A DNA stretch of 64,000 bases from Puffinus mauretanicus (GCA_023333565.1 JAJKFH010000347.1:360211-424210), one strand, 5' to 3'; counted from the first letter of the stretch, positions 1-12,160 are shown. Notes: generated from the letters alone by a model not told the origin. Numbers and translations: made by a program.

Positions 1-2880
1 GCATATTTAAAATTATAGCTTTATTAAGTTATTCACCACAATCAGTGACAGGACTTTAAAGCTCTTCTTGGGCTTGTCCATAAAGGATGGGAAAATATTA
101 GAATTTCTGGTATACATTCGTGCTGAAGCATTTGAGGTAATAATCTCATTCCATCCAGCAGTTAAATATTATTGTGTGTGTCAAAACAAAATTGTAATCC
201 TGGGAGTGGGTGTCATGTAAAAATGCCATCTTAAAGGAAAACTACAGTGATTAGCTCTAATACTTTTGCTAGCTCAATGAATATTTGCTTAGAAAAACAT
301 TATGTAGCAAAAATTTAGTAACTGGCCTACAAAGAGAGGCAAGCAAATATGTAGTGCTCAGCTCATCTCTCAGCTCTTTCAGGTTTTTAATTTAGGATTC
401 TGTTTATACATTTGTAAATAACACAATGAGTTATATTTTAAAAGTTTGTGCAGAAGTTCTCATTCTGCAGTGCTTCACAAATCTCATGAATATAGGATAA
501 CCACTGCACTTGCTGCTGAAATTTGCCACTTCTTTTTACCTGGCATTTGGACTAGGAATGCTTCTCTTTTTTTGCAGAGATCACACTTTGTTATAGAGGG
601 CAATAGTAATTAAAACTTTTTGCACCCTCTTGGGACATTTATTCTGCACTGAGTTCAAAGAAACTCTAGAAAATAATGAATGAGTCACTGACATCATTTT
701 CTGCAGCATTTGAGGATATCTTATGAATGTTTCCCATCCATGTGCTGACAAAGCCCGTACGAGGGAACTCATGAAGCCTCATGAATTCCTAACCTGAGAT
801 GTTTCAGCAGTCAGAAGTTTTAAAATCCATAACACCCCCCCCCCCCCCTTTTTTTTTTGGTCAAAAAGCCAATATCTTTTCATGAGTGCAAACAGGAAAT
901 GGATAATATCATTAAATAAAGTCAGGAACTTTGTGCAGAGGGATAAAAATTTGTAGATATGTTCACCATCTTAAATGGGAATGGTTATAATTGCACCTAT
1001 TTTGCAAAGTACGAGTTTACTGTTCTTTCTCCATACCAATTGAGGTATTACCTTACTCTGGCCAACTCTGGCATTTGAGCTATGTGCTAATTTAGCTGGG
1101 ATTGAAATGCCAGTGGTTGGAAGAGCTGGTAGTTGTAAAGCACCTCCTTCCTGAGGCTAAACCTCCTAACTGTTCACAAAATCTGGACTGGCTGTTTGCC
1201 TCACAAATTGCCTAATCGCAAAGAGTTCTTTAGTGGTGGTATCGTAAAACAGTTTTAATTACACAAATATAAAAGGTATTACTCAAATATTCAAAACACT
1301 ACAGTTATAGCCTATTTAAAGCTTGACTCAAATTCATATGATTGCTGTATGGGAATGGAAAAGTGGTATTGAAAAGAGGCGCACCAAGAGGAAGAACTGC
1401 TGTGCATAAGTTCAGACAAGGCAACTTCACCTGGGATAAAAATTGGGATCCCCTTTAACCCACCTTAAGTAAAGCATCTGACAGGTAATGGAGACGGATT
1501 GCTACATCTTATAAATCTGGCACTTAAATGCTACTAGTTATGACTACAACTGACAGTAAGATTTAGTTTTGCATATCATCCCCCAGTGGCTAAATAATTA
1601 CTAGTTCAGTTCATCTTCATTACAACTGCTATCGTCCACTCTGCCCTTTGAAAATCAGTTGGAAATGGGAACATGTTTTCAGATTGATTTTTAGGGTTAT
1701 ATTTGCAACAGCAAAAGCTTCCATCTTCACCTCTATTGTGTAGACAACATGGTAATCTCTGCACTGTTCTGAAAGACTCAGGGTCTTTTCAGAGCAGGGA
1801 AGGTGGCTGGCAGGGAGTTAAAAATGGTGGTGGAGTAGGCTGGAGTGCTGTAACATTGATTTGAATTTTCATTTTTCCCTTGAATGTACACCTAACATTG
1901 GTATCACATATATATGTAAAACATAAAGTAATCATACATTCTTTTTCTTTCTACATGGTTTGTCTTAAACACAGATTCGTGGTGAATTTCAATGCCTATA
2001 AATAGCTAACACATTCAGCAGTAGCTGGAAGAAAGTATTGTATGTCAACAGGCTTAAACAAAGTACATCAATCCAGGCTTGTAGCATATTTTACTATAGT
2101 ATTGTGGATCTTTAGATGTGACAGGTGACAAAATGGATAGTGATACTCATGTAATCTTGAGAACTATTTCCAAAAGTATATTATTACTGGTATCCTCAAA
2201 CAGATCAAAACGTAGATTTCCAGAACTGAATGATATGCAAGATATACTGCTATGAGACATGAGAAAAAGGCGGTATTTTCTCGATCCCAATGACCTATAA
2301 AAAGCTCCTCTGTGCATATCATTTTATATTTTGAAATAGATGCATGCTGTAGCCTATAAATATAAGACAACAAAAGACTAAATGCACCAATATCAGCTGA
2401 AGCATTTGGTCATATTCTCTGCTGCTAGGGCATCCTGCACAGACGCACGCATAGGTTCATACGCACACACACGTTTTCACATCTATAGCTGGTATAGGCA
2501 TGACAATTCCTTTCAATGCAGTTATGCCAAAAAAAGGCTATTGTACTTCATAAGAAAGTTGAAGTTTTAGTAATTACTGTTAATCAGGGGATTCTTAAAA
2601 AAAGATGAACATTGTGATGAATGATATCTGGGAAGAGTTTTTATGCTTACCTGCTATGATACTTTTTGAAAGAAGACAACTAAGTGTTATTGAGCGAAAT
2701 TATATTGACTAAAATGATATTTTATGGTGGGTAAAGAAGTTAGAATATATGTTACAAAAATGTTATTTCATGCACATCATCTGTTTTCCAAGTGAAAAAA
2801 CATCTTTGCTTAAGCCACTGAAAATTCAATGCTTTTGTGAGTCACAATTTCACAGCTTGAGGAATTTTTTCAGCTATGTT
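1..2880. other. AT-rich noncoding stretch, no gene seen
   Basis: No reading frame here exceeds about 70 codons, and none has a composition suggesting a real protein. The only marked structure is the C/T homopolymer junction near 850, listed separately, and a short CA-rich stretch near 2463-2474. I see no repeat family, splice-bounded exon or RNA gene. It is best read as intergenic or intronic DNA. Confidence 0.6.
835..858. repeat. C14-T10 homopolymer junction
   Basis: Fourteen C residues are followed directly by ten T residues. On the minus strand this is an A-run followed by a G-run. Such tracts are prone to length variation and to sequencing error, so the exact lengths should not be trusted. 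Confidence 0.9.
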
Positions 2881-3260
2881 GTGGCCAAGTTCATGGACCA
2901 GTCCAAGAGCACTCAATTATTGATGTCTGTGTTGATGGGACCAAGAGTAGGGCCAGTGCAAGGGTTTTGCCCTCCTATTCTGCCCTCTCCCCTTTTTTAA
3001 ACTATGCTCGTCTTATATCGGGGCTGCTATACAACTTAATACTGATATAACCTACCTCCATACTGGTCACCCAACTTGTGCATTGGATTAGGTCTTCCTC
3101 CTGGGCAGGGGCTGATTCTCACATCACCAGAAACCATCTCTTTCACCATCCTTTCACCTGCCCCCCTCTTCCAGGGGCTGACACAGTCATTCTTGTATTC
3201 CTATCCCAGCATAGGCAACCTTCTTGGTTGGACCAGACGGGGAGTCAGACACACAGTTTG
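2880..3260. other. Slightly GC-richer stretch with overlapping short ORFs
   Basis: Base composition rises here relative to both flanks, and three short overlapping frames (2749-3000, 3076-3261, 3078-3371) are open on the plus strand. Two overlapping frames open over the same bases is what low stop density in pyrimidine-rich DNA produces, not evidence of a gene. The stretch could be an old decayed repeat; I do not recognise a family. Confidence 0.3.
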
Positions 3261-4480
3261 ACTGGCTCAGAGGTTAATTTTCCCATTTTTTGTATGAAGA
3301 ATAACATACTACAGAAAACAAGCCTCTGTAATTATCATTTTATAAATATGATAGGTGGACATACAGTTTAAATAATGACTGAAGTCCAGAGGAACGTTAC
3401 AGAAGTTGTGCAGTTTCCAGTTGTGTCAAACATATTTATGATTGCCGAGTGACTTCCGTTTTTAAAAAGAAGAAACTAACAAAAATCTGCCTTGCCTGTA
3501 TGTTGTCACTAATTCCGTATGATGACTTCGCCACTAGACAGAAAGACCTCTATGCCAAAACAAGGTCCCACACATCTGAATTACGAGTAGGTTTCTGGAG
3601 TTCAAATACTGTATTAAATATTAATGAGAAGATAAGAATTGGGCATTTGGAGCTTTTTGACCCCTTCAGATACCTCCATTTGTACTTAAACTTCAACGCT
3701 GTTTAGCAGGATCTAGACAGATTCCCTCATGTAGTTTAGCTCTTGTGGGATATTGCTTCCTTTGAATACGTTTATCCTTTTAGAGAACTTGTATGCTTAA
3801 TTTAAGTAATACATATCTCCCCGTTTAAATCATAGGAGAATAAGAAAAAAACATGAATGTTTTTCCATCTCTCCACTCTTGCAAATTATTTTCCCTTTTA
3901 CAATATGTTGCTGGAGCAATTGAACAAGAATATAACTGTAACTTAAAATGAAATTGTGCAAAATTTAGCTCTCTTGGATGTCATTTGCACATGGGAAAAC
4001 TATATGAGTTTAGACTCTAATTTACGTACATTTCTGCAGTATTCAAAGAGTAATTCTGTGGGCATATAATTGTTTAAGAATAAGAAAAAATGTGGGTGTT
4101 TCTTATAGTACTACTCTGTACAATTCTAACAAACATATTAAAACCCCAAGCCTCAGTAAAACCACAAGCTTATTTGTCAAGGAAATGAATGGGAAAGCCT
4201 CTTGGTTTATACAGTTCCGAAAATAGGATTTATTTACACACTCCATGGAAACTGTATCCTCTAAAACTGCATCCTAACTACAAATATGCACACATCTATT
4301 CAGCATCTTGCCAAAGAGACTAAAATGACATTAAAAAGAGTGAAAGAATGCTAAGCTTGCAAAGTCAAACATTCAAAATTTAGTAAATGCCAGAATTCAG
4401 ATTGCCCAGGCAACTTTGCTTCTGACAACATGTGATGATAGATTTAATCACAGTGTTATCTCCACATTTGACCCCTCCTG
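3261..4480. other. AT-rich noncoding stretch, nothing recognised
   Basis: Short open frames only. No repeat, splice-bounded exon or regulatory cluster stands out by eye. Confidence 0.55.
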
Positions 4481-4489
4481 TGGTTTCTC

Positions 4490-4640
4490 AGATTTAGCTC
4501 CCAGAGGTGCAAAACCCTCTGCCTTCTACTTGGTGAGATTTTCTCTGGGCGAGGACGAGAGGCTGGAGTAGGCTGCCTTGCGTGCCGCTTCCTGCTCAAG
4601 GACAGCCCATCACAGCTGGTCAACGTGGTCCTCATACCCA
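4490..4640. other. Small CpG-bearing GC-rich patch
   Basis: About six CpG dinucleotides fall within roughly 150 bases (around 4549, 4555, 4579, 4585 and 4622), against a background with almost none. A 98-codon minus frame (4456-4752) and a 75-codon plus frame (4582-4809) overlap here, rich in Arg/Pro and Phe respectively, which is typical of GC-patch artefacts. It is too small for a CpG island. It could be a decayed repeat or a small regulatory element. Confidence 0.3.
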
Positions 4641-4707
4641 TTGGGCTCCATCCCCCCCATCTCAGTCTTTTTTTTGTGTGTTTCTGCTGTTTTATTGTAT
4701 GGTCTAT

Positions 4708-4721
4708 ATATTTTTTTTTTG
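4708..4721. repeat. T-rich homopolymer run
   Basis: An uninterrupted run of about twelve T residues follows a short TA repeat. A second T-run followed by GTGTG lies about 50 bases upstream (4668-4680). Simple sequence only. Confidence 0.8.
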
Positions 4722-5139
4722 TGGAACGAAGTATACTTATAGGTACATCCATTCTCTTGTTTCTGAATGGAAATTGTTTTTAAGAATATCTTCAGCTGTA
4801 GACATCTGAGTGAGGCACTTCTTTCTCCCTGAGAAAGTGTCTTTCCTGAGACAGTGTGTATGTGCCTTTACACTCCCAATTCTTTCAACCTCCCTTCTCC
4901 TCTGGGCTAACACCTGCTGGTGAAGGCGCTTGGGGAGCCTAGCATGCTGGAAGCCTTAGGTGGCTTGGAGGAAAGTCTCTGTACCGCATCCGCATCCCGA
5001 GTGCTTGAATCCAGGAATCAGCGAGTAAATTAACCTTCTGTATATGCACAAGTCACAAAATTTTTTGAAAGAGGCACTTTTCAGAAACTTCCTAAAGGCA
5101 ACTCCAGATTTGTCAAGTTGACCTGTCGTATCTTCCCCA

Positions 5140-5400
5140 AGCCTTTTGCCTCACTGAGTCAATAAAATGGATGGTGTTCAATGGATGGGTAACTACTCAA
5201 TATTTCATTTATTTTTCTTATTCCATTATTTACCTTAGACCTTATTCATTGCAAGGGATGGAAACCCTGCTCTGTTTATAAGGTTATTAATTTGTTAATG
5301 TACGCTGGAGCATTTCTCAAAGTAGCTTCTGTGTGAATCCCAGATATTAACGAACGTATTTTCATAATATACACTAAAATTATACACATACAGATTTTAT
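5140..5400. promoter_or_regulatory. Possible conserved noncoding element
   Basis: The stretch lacks homopolymers and repeats and is dense in TTATT/TTAAT and related homeobox-type cores and AATATTTCATTTA-like blocks, a texture common in conserved vertebrate noncoding elements. No open frame of interest is present. This is inferred from composition alone; alignment to other birds would decide it. Confidence 0.2.
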
Positions 5401-5940
5401 GGGCCATACAAAAATGAAGTATCTTCTATAATTTTCAGGTGACTGTACTCAGACTCTTTGTAGAGTAGTTGGATGCACATTCTCATCAGAATAAAATATC
5501 AATTTGTAATAAAGCATACCTGTTCTAGATAAAATATTCAAAGAATTTAATTGCCAACTTGCCAGATATGTACTGAACTTGTACCACAACTAATTTTTAT
5601 TATTTTCATTATTTTTTAATATAATATTAAGGTTGTCTTAATTTGAGCAAATATGCACGGGCATCCATGAGCACACCCCTGATACCTGCCAAATTTCAAG
5701 TCACCCTTCAAGCAAAGGGCCATGTACATTTTTTGATATGACATGATCAAACCCATCTACCTTTTCAATCTGTATTCTTGGCAACAGCCAAACCACTTAA
5801 ACTCTGAAAAACAACAGCAGCCTGAAGCAAATATCTTGCTGAATGCAAAATTTTAGACCGACCAATTAAAAAAAATTAAAAAACCCTGAAATTCTCATCT
5901 TCAGTGTTTACCATAAAGAACAATGGACATGGATTTTTCT
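5401..5940. other. AT-rich noncoding stretch
   Basis: Contains A/T-rich low-complexity pieces near 5585-5630 and 5867-5885. No gene or recognisable repeat. Confidence 0.5.
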
Positions 5941-5955
5941 TTTGCTTCCTTGCAG

Positions 5956-6045
5956 GACCCAGAGAAACTGGTGCTCTGTCCAGAGGACCAAATTAGTCTC
6001 ATACTTGTCACATGCATTTGCTTAATAAAGAGCACATGCCATTAG
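5956..6045 (+). other. Candidate terminal exon (acceptor plus AATAAA)
   Basis: A good 3' splice-site context is visible: a T-rich tract (about 5935-5952) followed by TTGCAG ending at 5955. The following bases stay open for 29 codons (Asp-Pro-Glu-Lys-Leu onward) to a TAG near 6045. An AATAAA polyadenylation hexamer lies at 6024-6029, inside the open frame. The arrangement resembles the last exon of a short or long noncoding transcript. Isolated acceptor-like and AATAAA sequences are common by chance in AT-rich DNA, so this is weak evidence. Confidence 0.2.
6024..6029 (+). terminator. AATAAA polyadenylation-type hexamer
   Basis: A canonical AATAAA lies 69 bases after the acceptor-like CAG at 5953-5955. 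There is no obvious strong GT-rich downstream element, so it may not be used. Confidence 0.25.
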
Positions 6046-6299
6046 CAATTTTATATGTGTATTACTTAATCTTACTTAATCTTTCTATGATTCTGGCCGC
6101 AAATAACTTGCTAAGTAAGAGGGAAAGCTCACAGAATGCAAGTACCAGGTATCTCTTGTCAAATATTGACTTTTTAATTATGAAAATTATATCTTTACAT
6201 TCTCCCAGGAGAGCAAACAAGGAGACTAAATTCCACCTTCAGGAACAGTAGGGGACGACCTAATTTGATATCATTTTCCCATCGTATTTCTATGTGGTT

Positions 6300-6765
6300 T
6301 CTGTGCTATGCCCAGATGCTTCATCCACATAGAGCCAACTCCAAACTTGCTCAGCCTCTGCTGAGGGTGAGGGGCAGCCACTTTTCACATGACTGTAGAG
6401 ATGAGAAACACAAACTCTGCTCTACAGGAGGTAAAGACCATGTAACTGGAGACAACCCCTGCTGAAAGGGCTACAGAGTAGGAGGCATCTCTGTTTGTCA
6501 GTAGCTTCAGAAGGAGGGCATCTACTGTCCTGGGGCTGTCCTCTGCTTCCCACCCTGGGGGCGTTCTCTCCTTGCCTTCCCACTCTGACCCTTGCCTTTT
6601 CAAAGGAAGGTTTGCTGAAGGTTGTGCGAGGAGGCACTCTGCACCCTATGGGCCTTGACCGAGAGCTCCCCTGACTCCTTTTCCTCTGCCCTTGACAACC
6701 CACAAACTGAAGCCCAATCTTCCCAGCTTGCTTCCACCCAAACTCTGTATGCCTGGCATGACCGA
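6300..6765. other. GC-richer block upstream of CR1, no gene recognised
   Basis: Composition is clearly richer in G and C than the flanks. Several overlapping frames are open on both strands (6265-6465 +, 6622-6831 +, 6385-6603 -, 6422-6769 -, 6600-6875 -). None resembles a family I know, and heavy overlap between strands argues against coding. It is not CR1 sequence in the part I can recognise. It may be an unrelated decayed repeat or a regulatory patch. Confidence 0.35.
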
Positions 6766-6846
6766 TCAACCTGGTCCCTTGAGATGGCTCTGCAACCCAG
6801 AGTAGCCACCTTAGGCTGTAGGGCTGTATGAAACAACCCTATTGAA
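6765..6846. repeat. Imperfect palindrome with transition-type mismatches
   Basis: The two strands read alike around a centre at about 6805.5. Within the 38-base core (6787-6824) the mismatches are transitions. As a result both strands encode nearly the same peptide: ALQPRVATLGCRA on plus and ALQPKVATLGCRA on minus. Similarity fades outward to about 6765 and 6846. This looks like a once more perfect palindrome that has decayed by transitions. It could be a relic of a palindromic element or a cruciform-forming site. Confidence 0.7.
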
Positions 6847-6871
6847 AAGGAGTGGGCTTCCAATTCAATAA

Positions 6872-6882
6872 CCACCCGGTGG
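6872..6882. promoter_or_regulatory. CTCF-like core, palindromic CCACCCGGTGG
   Basis: The 11-mer differs at one position from the CTCF consensus core written as CCMYCTRSTGG and is itself symmetric about its central C. It lies 37 bases before the CR1 junction. A single motif match by eye is weak evidence of binding. Confidence 0.2.
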
Positions 6883-6919
6883 CAGCAAAAAATGCTTCCT
6901 TGAAAACTGAGACAAATTT

Positions 6920-7722
6920 AGGCTGGTCAAGGGCCAACTGTATGAGATTCAACAAGGCCAAGTGCCAGGTCCTGCACTTCAGCCACAACAACCCCAGGCA
7001 ACGCTACAGGCTTGGGGAAGAGTGGCTGGAAAGTGCCCGGAGGAAAAGGACCTGGGGGTGCTGGTTGACAGCCGGCTGAACATGAGCCGGCAGTGTGCCC
7101 AGGTGGCCAAGAAGGCCAATGGCATCCTGGCCTGTATCAGAAATAGTGTGGCCAGCAGGAGTAAGGAGGTGATCGTGCCCCTGTAATCGGCCCTGGTGAG
7201 GCCGCACCTCGAATACTGTGTTCAGTTTTGGGCCCCTCACTACAAGAAGGACATGGAGGTGCTGGAGCGTGTCCAGAGAAGGGCAACGAAGCTGGTGAAG
7301 GGCCTGGAGCACAAGTCTGATGGGGAGCAGCTGAGGGAACTGGGGGTGTTCAGCCTGGAGAAGAGGAGGCTGAGGGGAGACCTCATCGCGCTCTACAACT
7401 GCCTGAAAGGAGGTTGTAGCGAGGTGGGTGTTGGTCTCTTCTCCCAAGTAACTAGCGATAGGACGAGAGGAAATGGCCTCAAGTTGCGCCAAGGGAGGTT
7501 TAGATTGGACATTAGGAGAAATTTTTTTACTGAAAGAGTGGTCAGGCCTTGGAACAGGCTGCCCAGGGAAGTGGTAGAGTCCCATCCCTGGAAGTATTTA
7601 AAAGACATGTAGATGAGGCGCTTAGGGACATGGTGTAGTGGGCATGGTGGTGTTGGGTTGACGGTTGGACTCGATGATCTTAGAGGTCTTTTCCAACCTT
7701 AATGATTCTATGATTCTATGAT
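6920..7722 (+). mobile_element. CR1 LINE, copy A (5'-truncated)
   Basis: A non-LTR retrotransposon fragment of about 800 bases. It starts inside the reverse-transcriptase region (the AGATTCAACAAGGCCAAGTG stretch near 6945-6964) and runs to the typical CR1 3' end: the GGTTGGACTCGATGATCTTA-type block at 7662-7681, then a short tandem ATTCTATG repeat ending at 7722. Severe 5' truncation is the usual fate of CR1 insertions. The reading frame is broken by a frameshift near 7045, an in-frame TAA at 7184-7186 and a one-base deletion near 7584, so the copy is dead. CR1 is the dominant repeat of bird genomes. The 5' junction is judged by eye and may be off by tens of bases. Confidence 0.95.
6952..7612 (+). 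pseudogene. CR1 ORF2 reverse-transcriptase C-terminal relic
   Basis: This is the C-terminal part of the CR1 polymerase polyprotein, downstream of the catalytic YxDD region, so no active-site residues remain. It reads in three pieces. An N-terminal piece with [17 protein letters not shown] runs to about 7045. A second piece in another frame, with [16 protein letters not shown], ends at the TAA at 7184-7186, where the family has a Tyr codon. A third piece from 7196 carries [20 protein letters not shown] and ends with [11 protein letters not shown] near 7583. A missing base after that Ser codon shifts the last residues out of frame compared with copy B. It is not a host gene. Confidence 0.9.
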
Positions 7723-9675
7723 AAAGGCCACGAGAGTGTCCCACGTTAGCTGTTGGGCTGTGGATAAAGGTAGTTAAATTACTTGGGGAAGAAATAGATC
7801 CTCATAGATGTACTAATTGCAGTGCTTTCAAATGAAGAAAGCGGTGAGGACATGGTAATTTTGGGCAGAATCTGTGTGACTTCTGCTCTCATACACGGCA
7901 AGTAATTCAAGACCTGTGAACTTTCAACACTGTTCATGTTGGCCTTTCTCATCTCTGTATCTCAGCATTAAATACACAGATTCTTTTTATTGTACAGACC
8001 ATGCTCTGACATGAAAAAGCCCTCATCAACAAACATCATTTTGATTCAAGTTGGTTGCTTGTGATAATCTATGGACAATATTCATCAGACGGTGGTTTCA
8101 TCCATTATCTATTTCTGTCTATGGGAGGCACTGAAGTACACATGAAAAGTATGCAAAATTTGTTTTGAACGATTGAATCTAAGAAGGGGGGGATTGCTAA
8201 GAACAGACATCTTTTTAGTCATGGTTTTCACTGAAATGTATCTGTTCAAATTCCCTAGGCCTGATGTCTTCCCAGTTGGTGATGAATTTTTTTAGTATTG
8301 ATTTGAATTCAACAGAGCTAATTTCATTAAGACATTTAGATTTTTTTTTTCCTTGAATTATTTAAATATTCTTGATGTGAAAACATGCCAGAAATAAAAC
8401 TGGTGAAAAAAAAAAAGGAGGAAATTTAAAGACTGTAAAAGAGAGGTTGTAAGGAAATCACTTATATATACTTTTTAGTACAATTATTTTATTTTTATTA
8501 TCATACCTCATATTTCTTTAGAATTTCCAGATGTACTGGTGCCATAGTTATGTGAATGGAGACAGCTGCATTTTTAAAAGCATCTAATAATGTATCATCT
8601 TAAAACACATGTAACATCATCTGCTGGCTTCAGGAAAAAACCCCTCCTTTAGCTTGCCTTTGCTTGGCTAACATTGGTCAGCCTCTTCCACGGATCATCC
8701 CTCGAATTCTAAAAAACAGTGTGAACAGAGCTAATAAAATCCATATCCTGCCTGGAAACTGCACGATTCAGAATTATGTTGAGGTCTGTTCTTCTACCAG
8801 AGCTTCAGCAGTCTCTTCAGTCTATTTTGTAATATACTGGAAGCAAAGAATAAATGAGAGGGATTCCTTTTTTTTTCTTCTTTTTCCTTTTTTTTTTTTT
8901 CCTGCCAGATATTCCTATCGCCAGCAACTGCCAGCATGAGTATCACCATTGACAGAAATATCTCCTGCCAGGCCATCTAGTGTTTTGAAGTGGCTGGCTT
9001 CTCACTAGCTGCATGTTGACCACCGTTTTGGAGCTCCTGGTATCACAAACCAAGCAATGTGATGACAGGCTAGGGATATTCTGTGTAATGACAGCAAGAC
9101 TGCGAAGCATGAAATTAAGCCATATAGGAGTTAATATTGGACTGCTTTCTTGTAACCAAAACACCGTGTACTTCACTGTATGTAGGATTTAAATAGTGCA
9201 GCAATGCCCACAGCTTTCTGAGTCACACTAGCTCTAAATTCTGTAGCAAATTCAAATGAATTAAGCTTTCTAAGATTTTCATTAACTGAAATGTGACAAT
9301 GAGTGAAAGAATTATGCAACCGAGACTTGTGAGGCTACAAAATAGGAGTTGCTAGGGGTGAAGATTCAGAAATGTCATAGCAGAGTGGGAGAAAGTTGAG
9401 ACTTCTGCTAACTAAAAAGAGGTAAGAGAGTTTGGGATTTAAAACTGAGATGACTGATGTCTTCAGCCCCAGCATAGAGCTACACTATCATCTTTCGGTG
9501 GCTGCATAGGAGTACGTAGAACAAACATAACATTTGGGGACATTACTTTCTCACTTTGTCAACAACCACCTTCTCTCGTGTCTTGCATGTATCATGCGCA
9601 TGTTAGAAACACCATCCTATTACTGGTGTCTCAATACATTACAGTCACGGTATAAACATACACATTTGTTGATAT
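7723..9675. other. AT-rich noncoding stretch
   Basis: Contains A/T runs near 8341-8350, 8407-8416 and 8868-8900. The frame at 8664-8939 ends in a Phe-rich run encoded by the T-tract, so it is not a gene. A weak CTCF-like 12-mer ATCATCTGCTGG occurs at 8616-8627. Nothing else is supported. Confidence 0.5.
8868..8900. repeat. T-rich simple sequence
   Basis: Runs of T broken by TTC and CC over about 33 bases, ending in CCTGCCAG. Although a T-tract plus CAG looks like an acceptor, no exon-like open segment follows. Confidence 0.8.
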
Positions 9676-9677
9676 TA

Positions 9678-9735
9678 AGGAACACAGAAGTAGACGGGAC
9701 CTCCTCAATCACCAATCCCAGTTCCCTCTTGTCAT
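9678..9735 (-). mobile_element. Possible old CR1/L3-type 3'-end relic
   Basis: The block reading ACAGAAGTAGACGGGACCTC and then TCAATCACCAATCCCAG resembles the reverse complement of a CR1/L3 3' end, where an ACAGAA...GGGACCTC...GTCATCTAGTCCAG pattern is typical. It is highly diverged and lacks a clear terminal repeat. A profile search against CR1/L3 consensus sequences would be needed to confirm it. Confidence 0.3.
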
Positions 9736-9739
9736 AAGT

Positions 9740-12160
9740 AAACAAACCATATAATTGCTTTCATCAATTGATCTAGCTACAGCAGGCACTAATTAAATTT
9801 TCGGCTCTTATTAAATTCAGCATCAGTGAAGAAGAACGTAGTTGAATATTTCAGCTAAAATTGTTAATCTTGACATTTAAATATTCATCATTAAGCTTCA
9901 GAGTTAGCAGCCTATTCATAGAAGGGAATTCAGGTTCTCTCTACATAACTGTTGATAGTGAAGGTAGTTTCTTTTCTTTACTTTCTACTTGGGTTTGGAA
10001 GGGTCTCCTTATAGCCATAAAGCCTGGCAACACATCTGTTTAAAATGGAAAATTTAATTCTTTATCATTGTTGGCTGGTAAGTGATTTAAATACAGAAAG
10101 CTAGTGCTTTCTGCACATGGTTTGGTTATAATCCTTCAGTAAAAGAATCTGTGCCTGTAGAAATTAAGTCATGAGGCAAAATAACTATTAGGAAAGTTAC
10201 ACATGGAAAATTAAACTAAGAAAAGAAATAAGCCATTTTCCTTCCTTTATTGCTTGCTTTTCTTTGTGGCAGACCAATCTTGGTCTTTATTTGCATGTTT
10301 TTTTCTTTGATGCAATAGAGAGTGACAGTGAAAGAGCTTCAGAGCTTTTCTGCATTTGTTCTTTTTACAGTTGCATTGGAATTATTAGTTATTCGAATTG
10401 TTGATGTTTAATGGTAAATATATTTAAAATAAGGGTTAAAGTAAGGTCATTGGTAACTAATCTGAATAAATAACCTCTAGTTATAGCCTAAATGACTCAC
10501 AGAGAGACTGCGAAGTCCATTGCTGTGCAGAGGGACACATTAACACACTGTAGCTCTAGGGACATGTCCACATTGCAGTTAGAAGTGTCTGTAGCATAAT
10601 CTAGAGATTCTCAAATTGGCAAACTAGCTTGAGGTAATACTAGAAGTCTAATTGCAGTAATACTGTTCCTGTGTGGGCTAATTTACCTTACTTTCACTGT
10701 GGCTGTAGTGCACACTTGCTCTGAGAAACCTTTGGCTTCCCGTTTGTCCAGCAATGTGGAGAATTGATTTAAGTAACCAGATGTATTTCCTGCTTATCTT
10801 GATTAAAAATAAAATTCGGAGACCTACTGAAAATTAATTTATTTCACCCTGTGAGCACTCCAGGGTATTGCTGGATTACTCCTCACCGCTTCCACGTCTT
10901 AGGACTTAGTTGAGAGGTGACCCACGCCACATCAACCAACAAGCCAGGTGCCTGCTTGAAGGGTTAATGAACAATGCAAATCTGTTTTCTATAGGGAGGT
11001 CCACCATTAAAATCCAGAATGCAATATTGCCAGACTAGCAGGTAGATGCCATCTCCCTACGGGTTCTACAAGTGACATAGTCCTATCAAATAGTTACTAA
11101 AAATGAAAGTGGCGTAAAAAATTGTTTTATCATTAGCTTTTTATCAGCTGTTTTGTAACATTTAATAAAACTTGACTTATTCGTCTATACACGGCTTATC
11201 TAATATGAAACTAATTTAATTTCTTATCCTGTGTTTAACTGTAGCTGCTTTAAAACCAGTAGAGAATGTCCCTATGGCTATTTGAAAAAAGTCCAGTCAA
11301 CAAGAGCTCAGCATATTTTTACAGGGCTGTCATATAAATCTCTCTATGGAAGTTGCCATGCTCACAGAAATTCAATAGAGCACAGCTTGGTAGCATATAT
11401 CACATGGAGTCTTCCCGAGGATTAAACCCATGTCTAGTTAAAATGTAAAGTTAGTTTTAGAAAATATGCAAAAAGTGATTATTTGAAAAAGATATTACAG
11501 GATCAAGAAGAATCAAATTATATTGGTCAACAAGTATAGATTTGGTTTCTTTAAAATAAGTATCTTATATTACTTAAACATGAACAGAGGATCATGAGAA
11601 AGAGGAAGGGAATTTTAACTATTAATGATTAAAATAAATCAGTATTTTGTGAGCACTGTTGCATTTATTTTAATGCTTGTAAATGTGCATTTTAATACAG
11701 AGCTCACACACTGGTATTTTAGATTATGTTTTCAAATACAAATACAAAGATGTGCCTTAAAATTGTGCTTGCTCACTGTATTATATAAAGAGGAAGCTGG
11801 TGCAATTGCAAAATCAAGCAACTACACATGTAAGTAGGTCACAAACAATCCCAACGTATATACCTTCATGCAAAGGCTTATCTATTTTGCAGATACACCT
11901 TTGTGCTGCATAAAATTTATTTTCACTGTGTTTATACAAGCAGATGTTTAATCACTCATAGATCTGTCCCATTCATATACAACTGAGAATACTGGCTTGT
12001 ACGGGGATAGGAATCCCAGAGAAGGCACTCATTTCTAAATGCCATAGTGCACACCATACCTGCTGCTGCCCGGAGCACTGACAGGCAATGTACACAGTGC
12101 AGGAGTACATGTAATTCACAGTATAACAACAATGCCTTTGAAGAACAGTCTTTTTTGTTC
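9740..12160. other. AT-rich noncoding stretch, partly conserved-looking
   Basis: No recognisable gene. 10380-10720 is free of simple repeats and has a mixed texture that might be conserved. A GTAAGTG donor-like sequence occurs at 10078 and another GTAAGT at 11830, but no matching open segment with a good acceptor precedes either. Confidence 0.45.

Noticed and set aside
7004..7585. 193-codon minus-strand ORF, the longest frame in the window
   Set aside because: It is the antisense of CR1 copy A; the plus strand carries the recognised reverse-transcriptase signatures.
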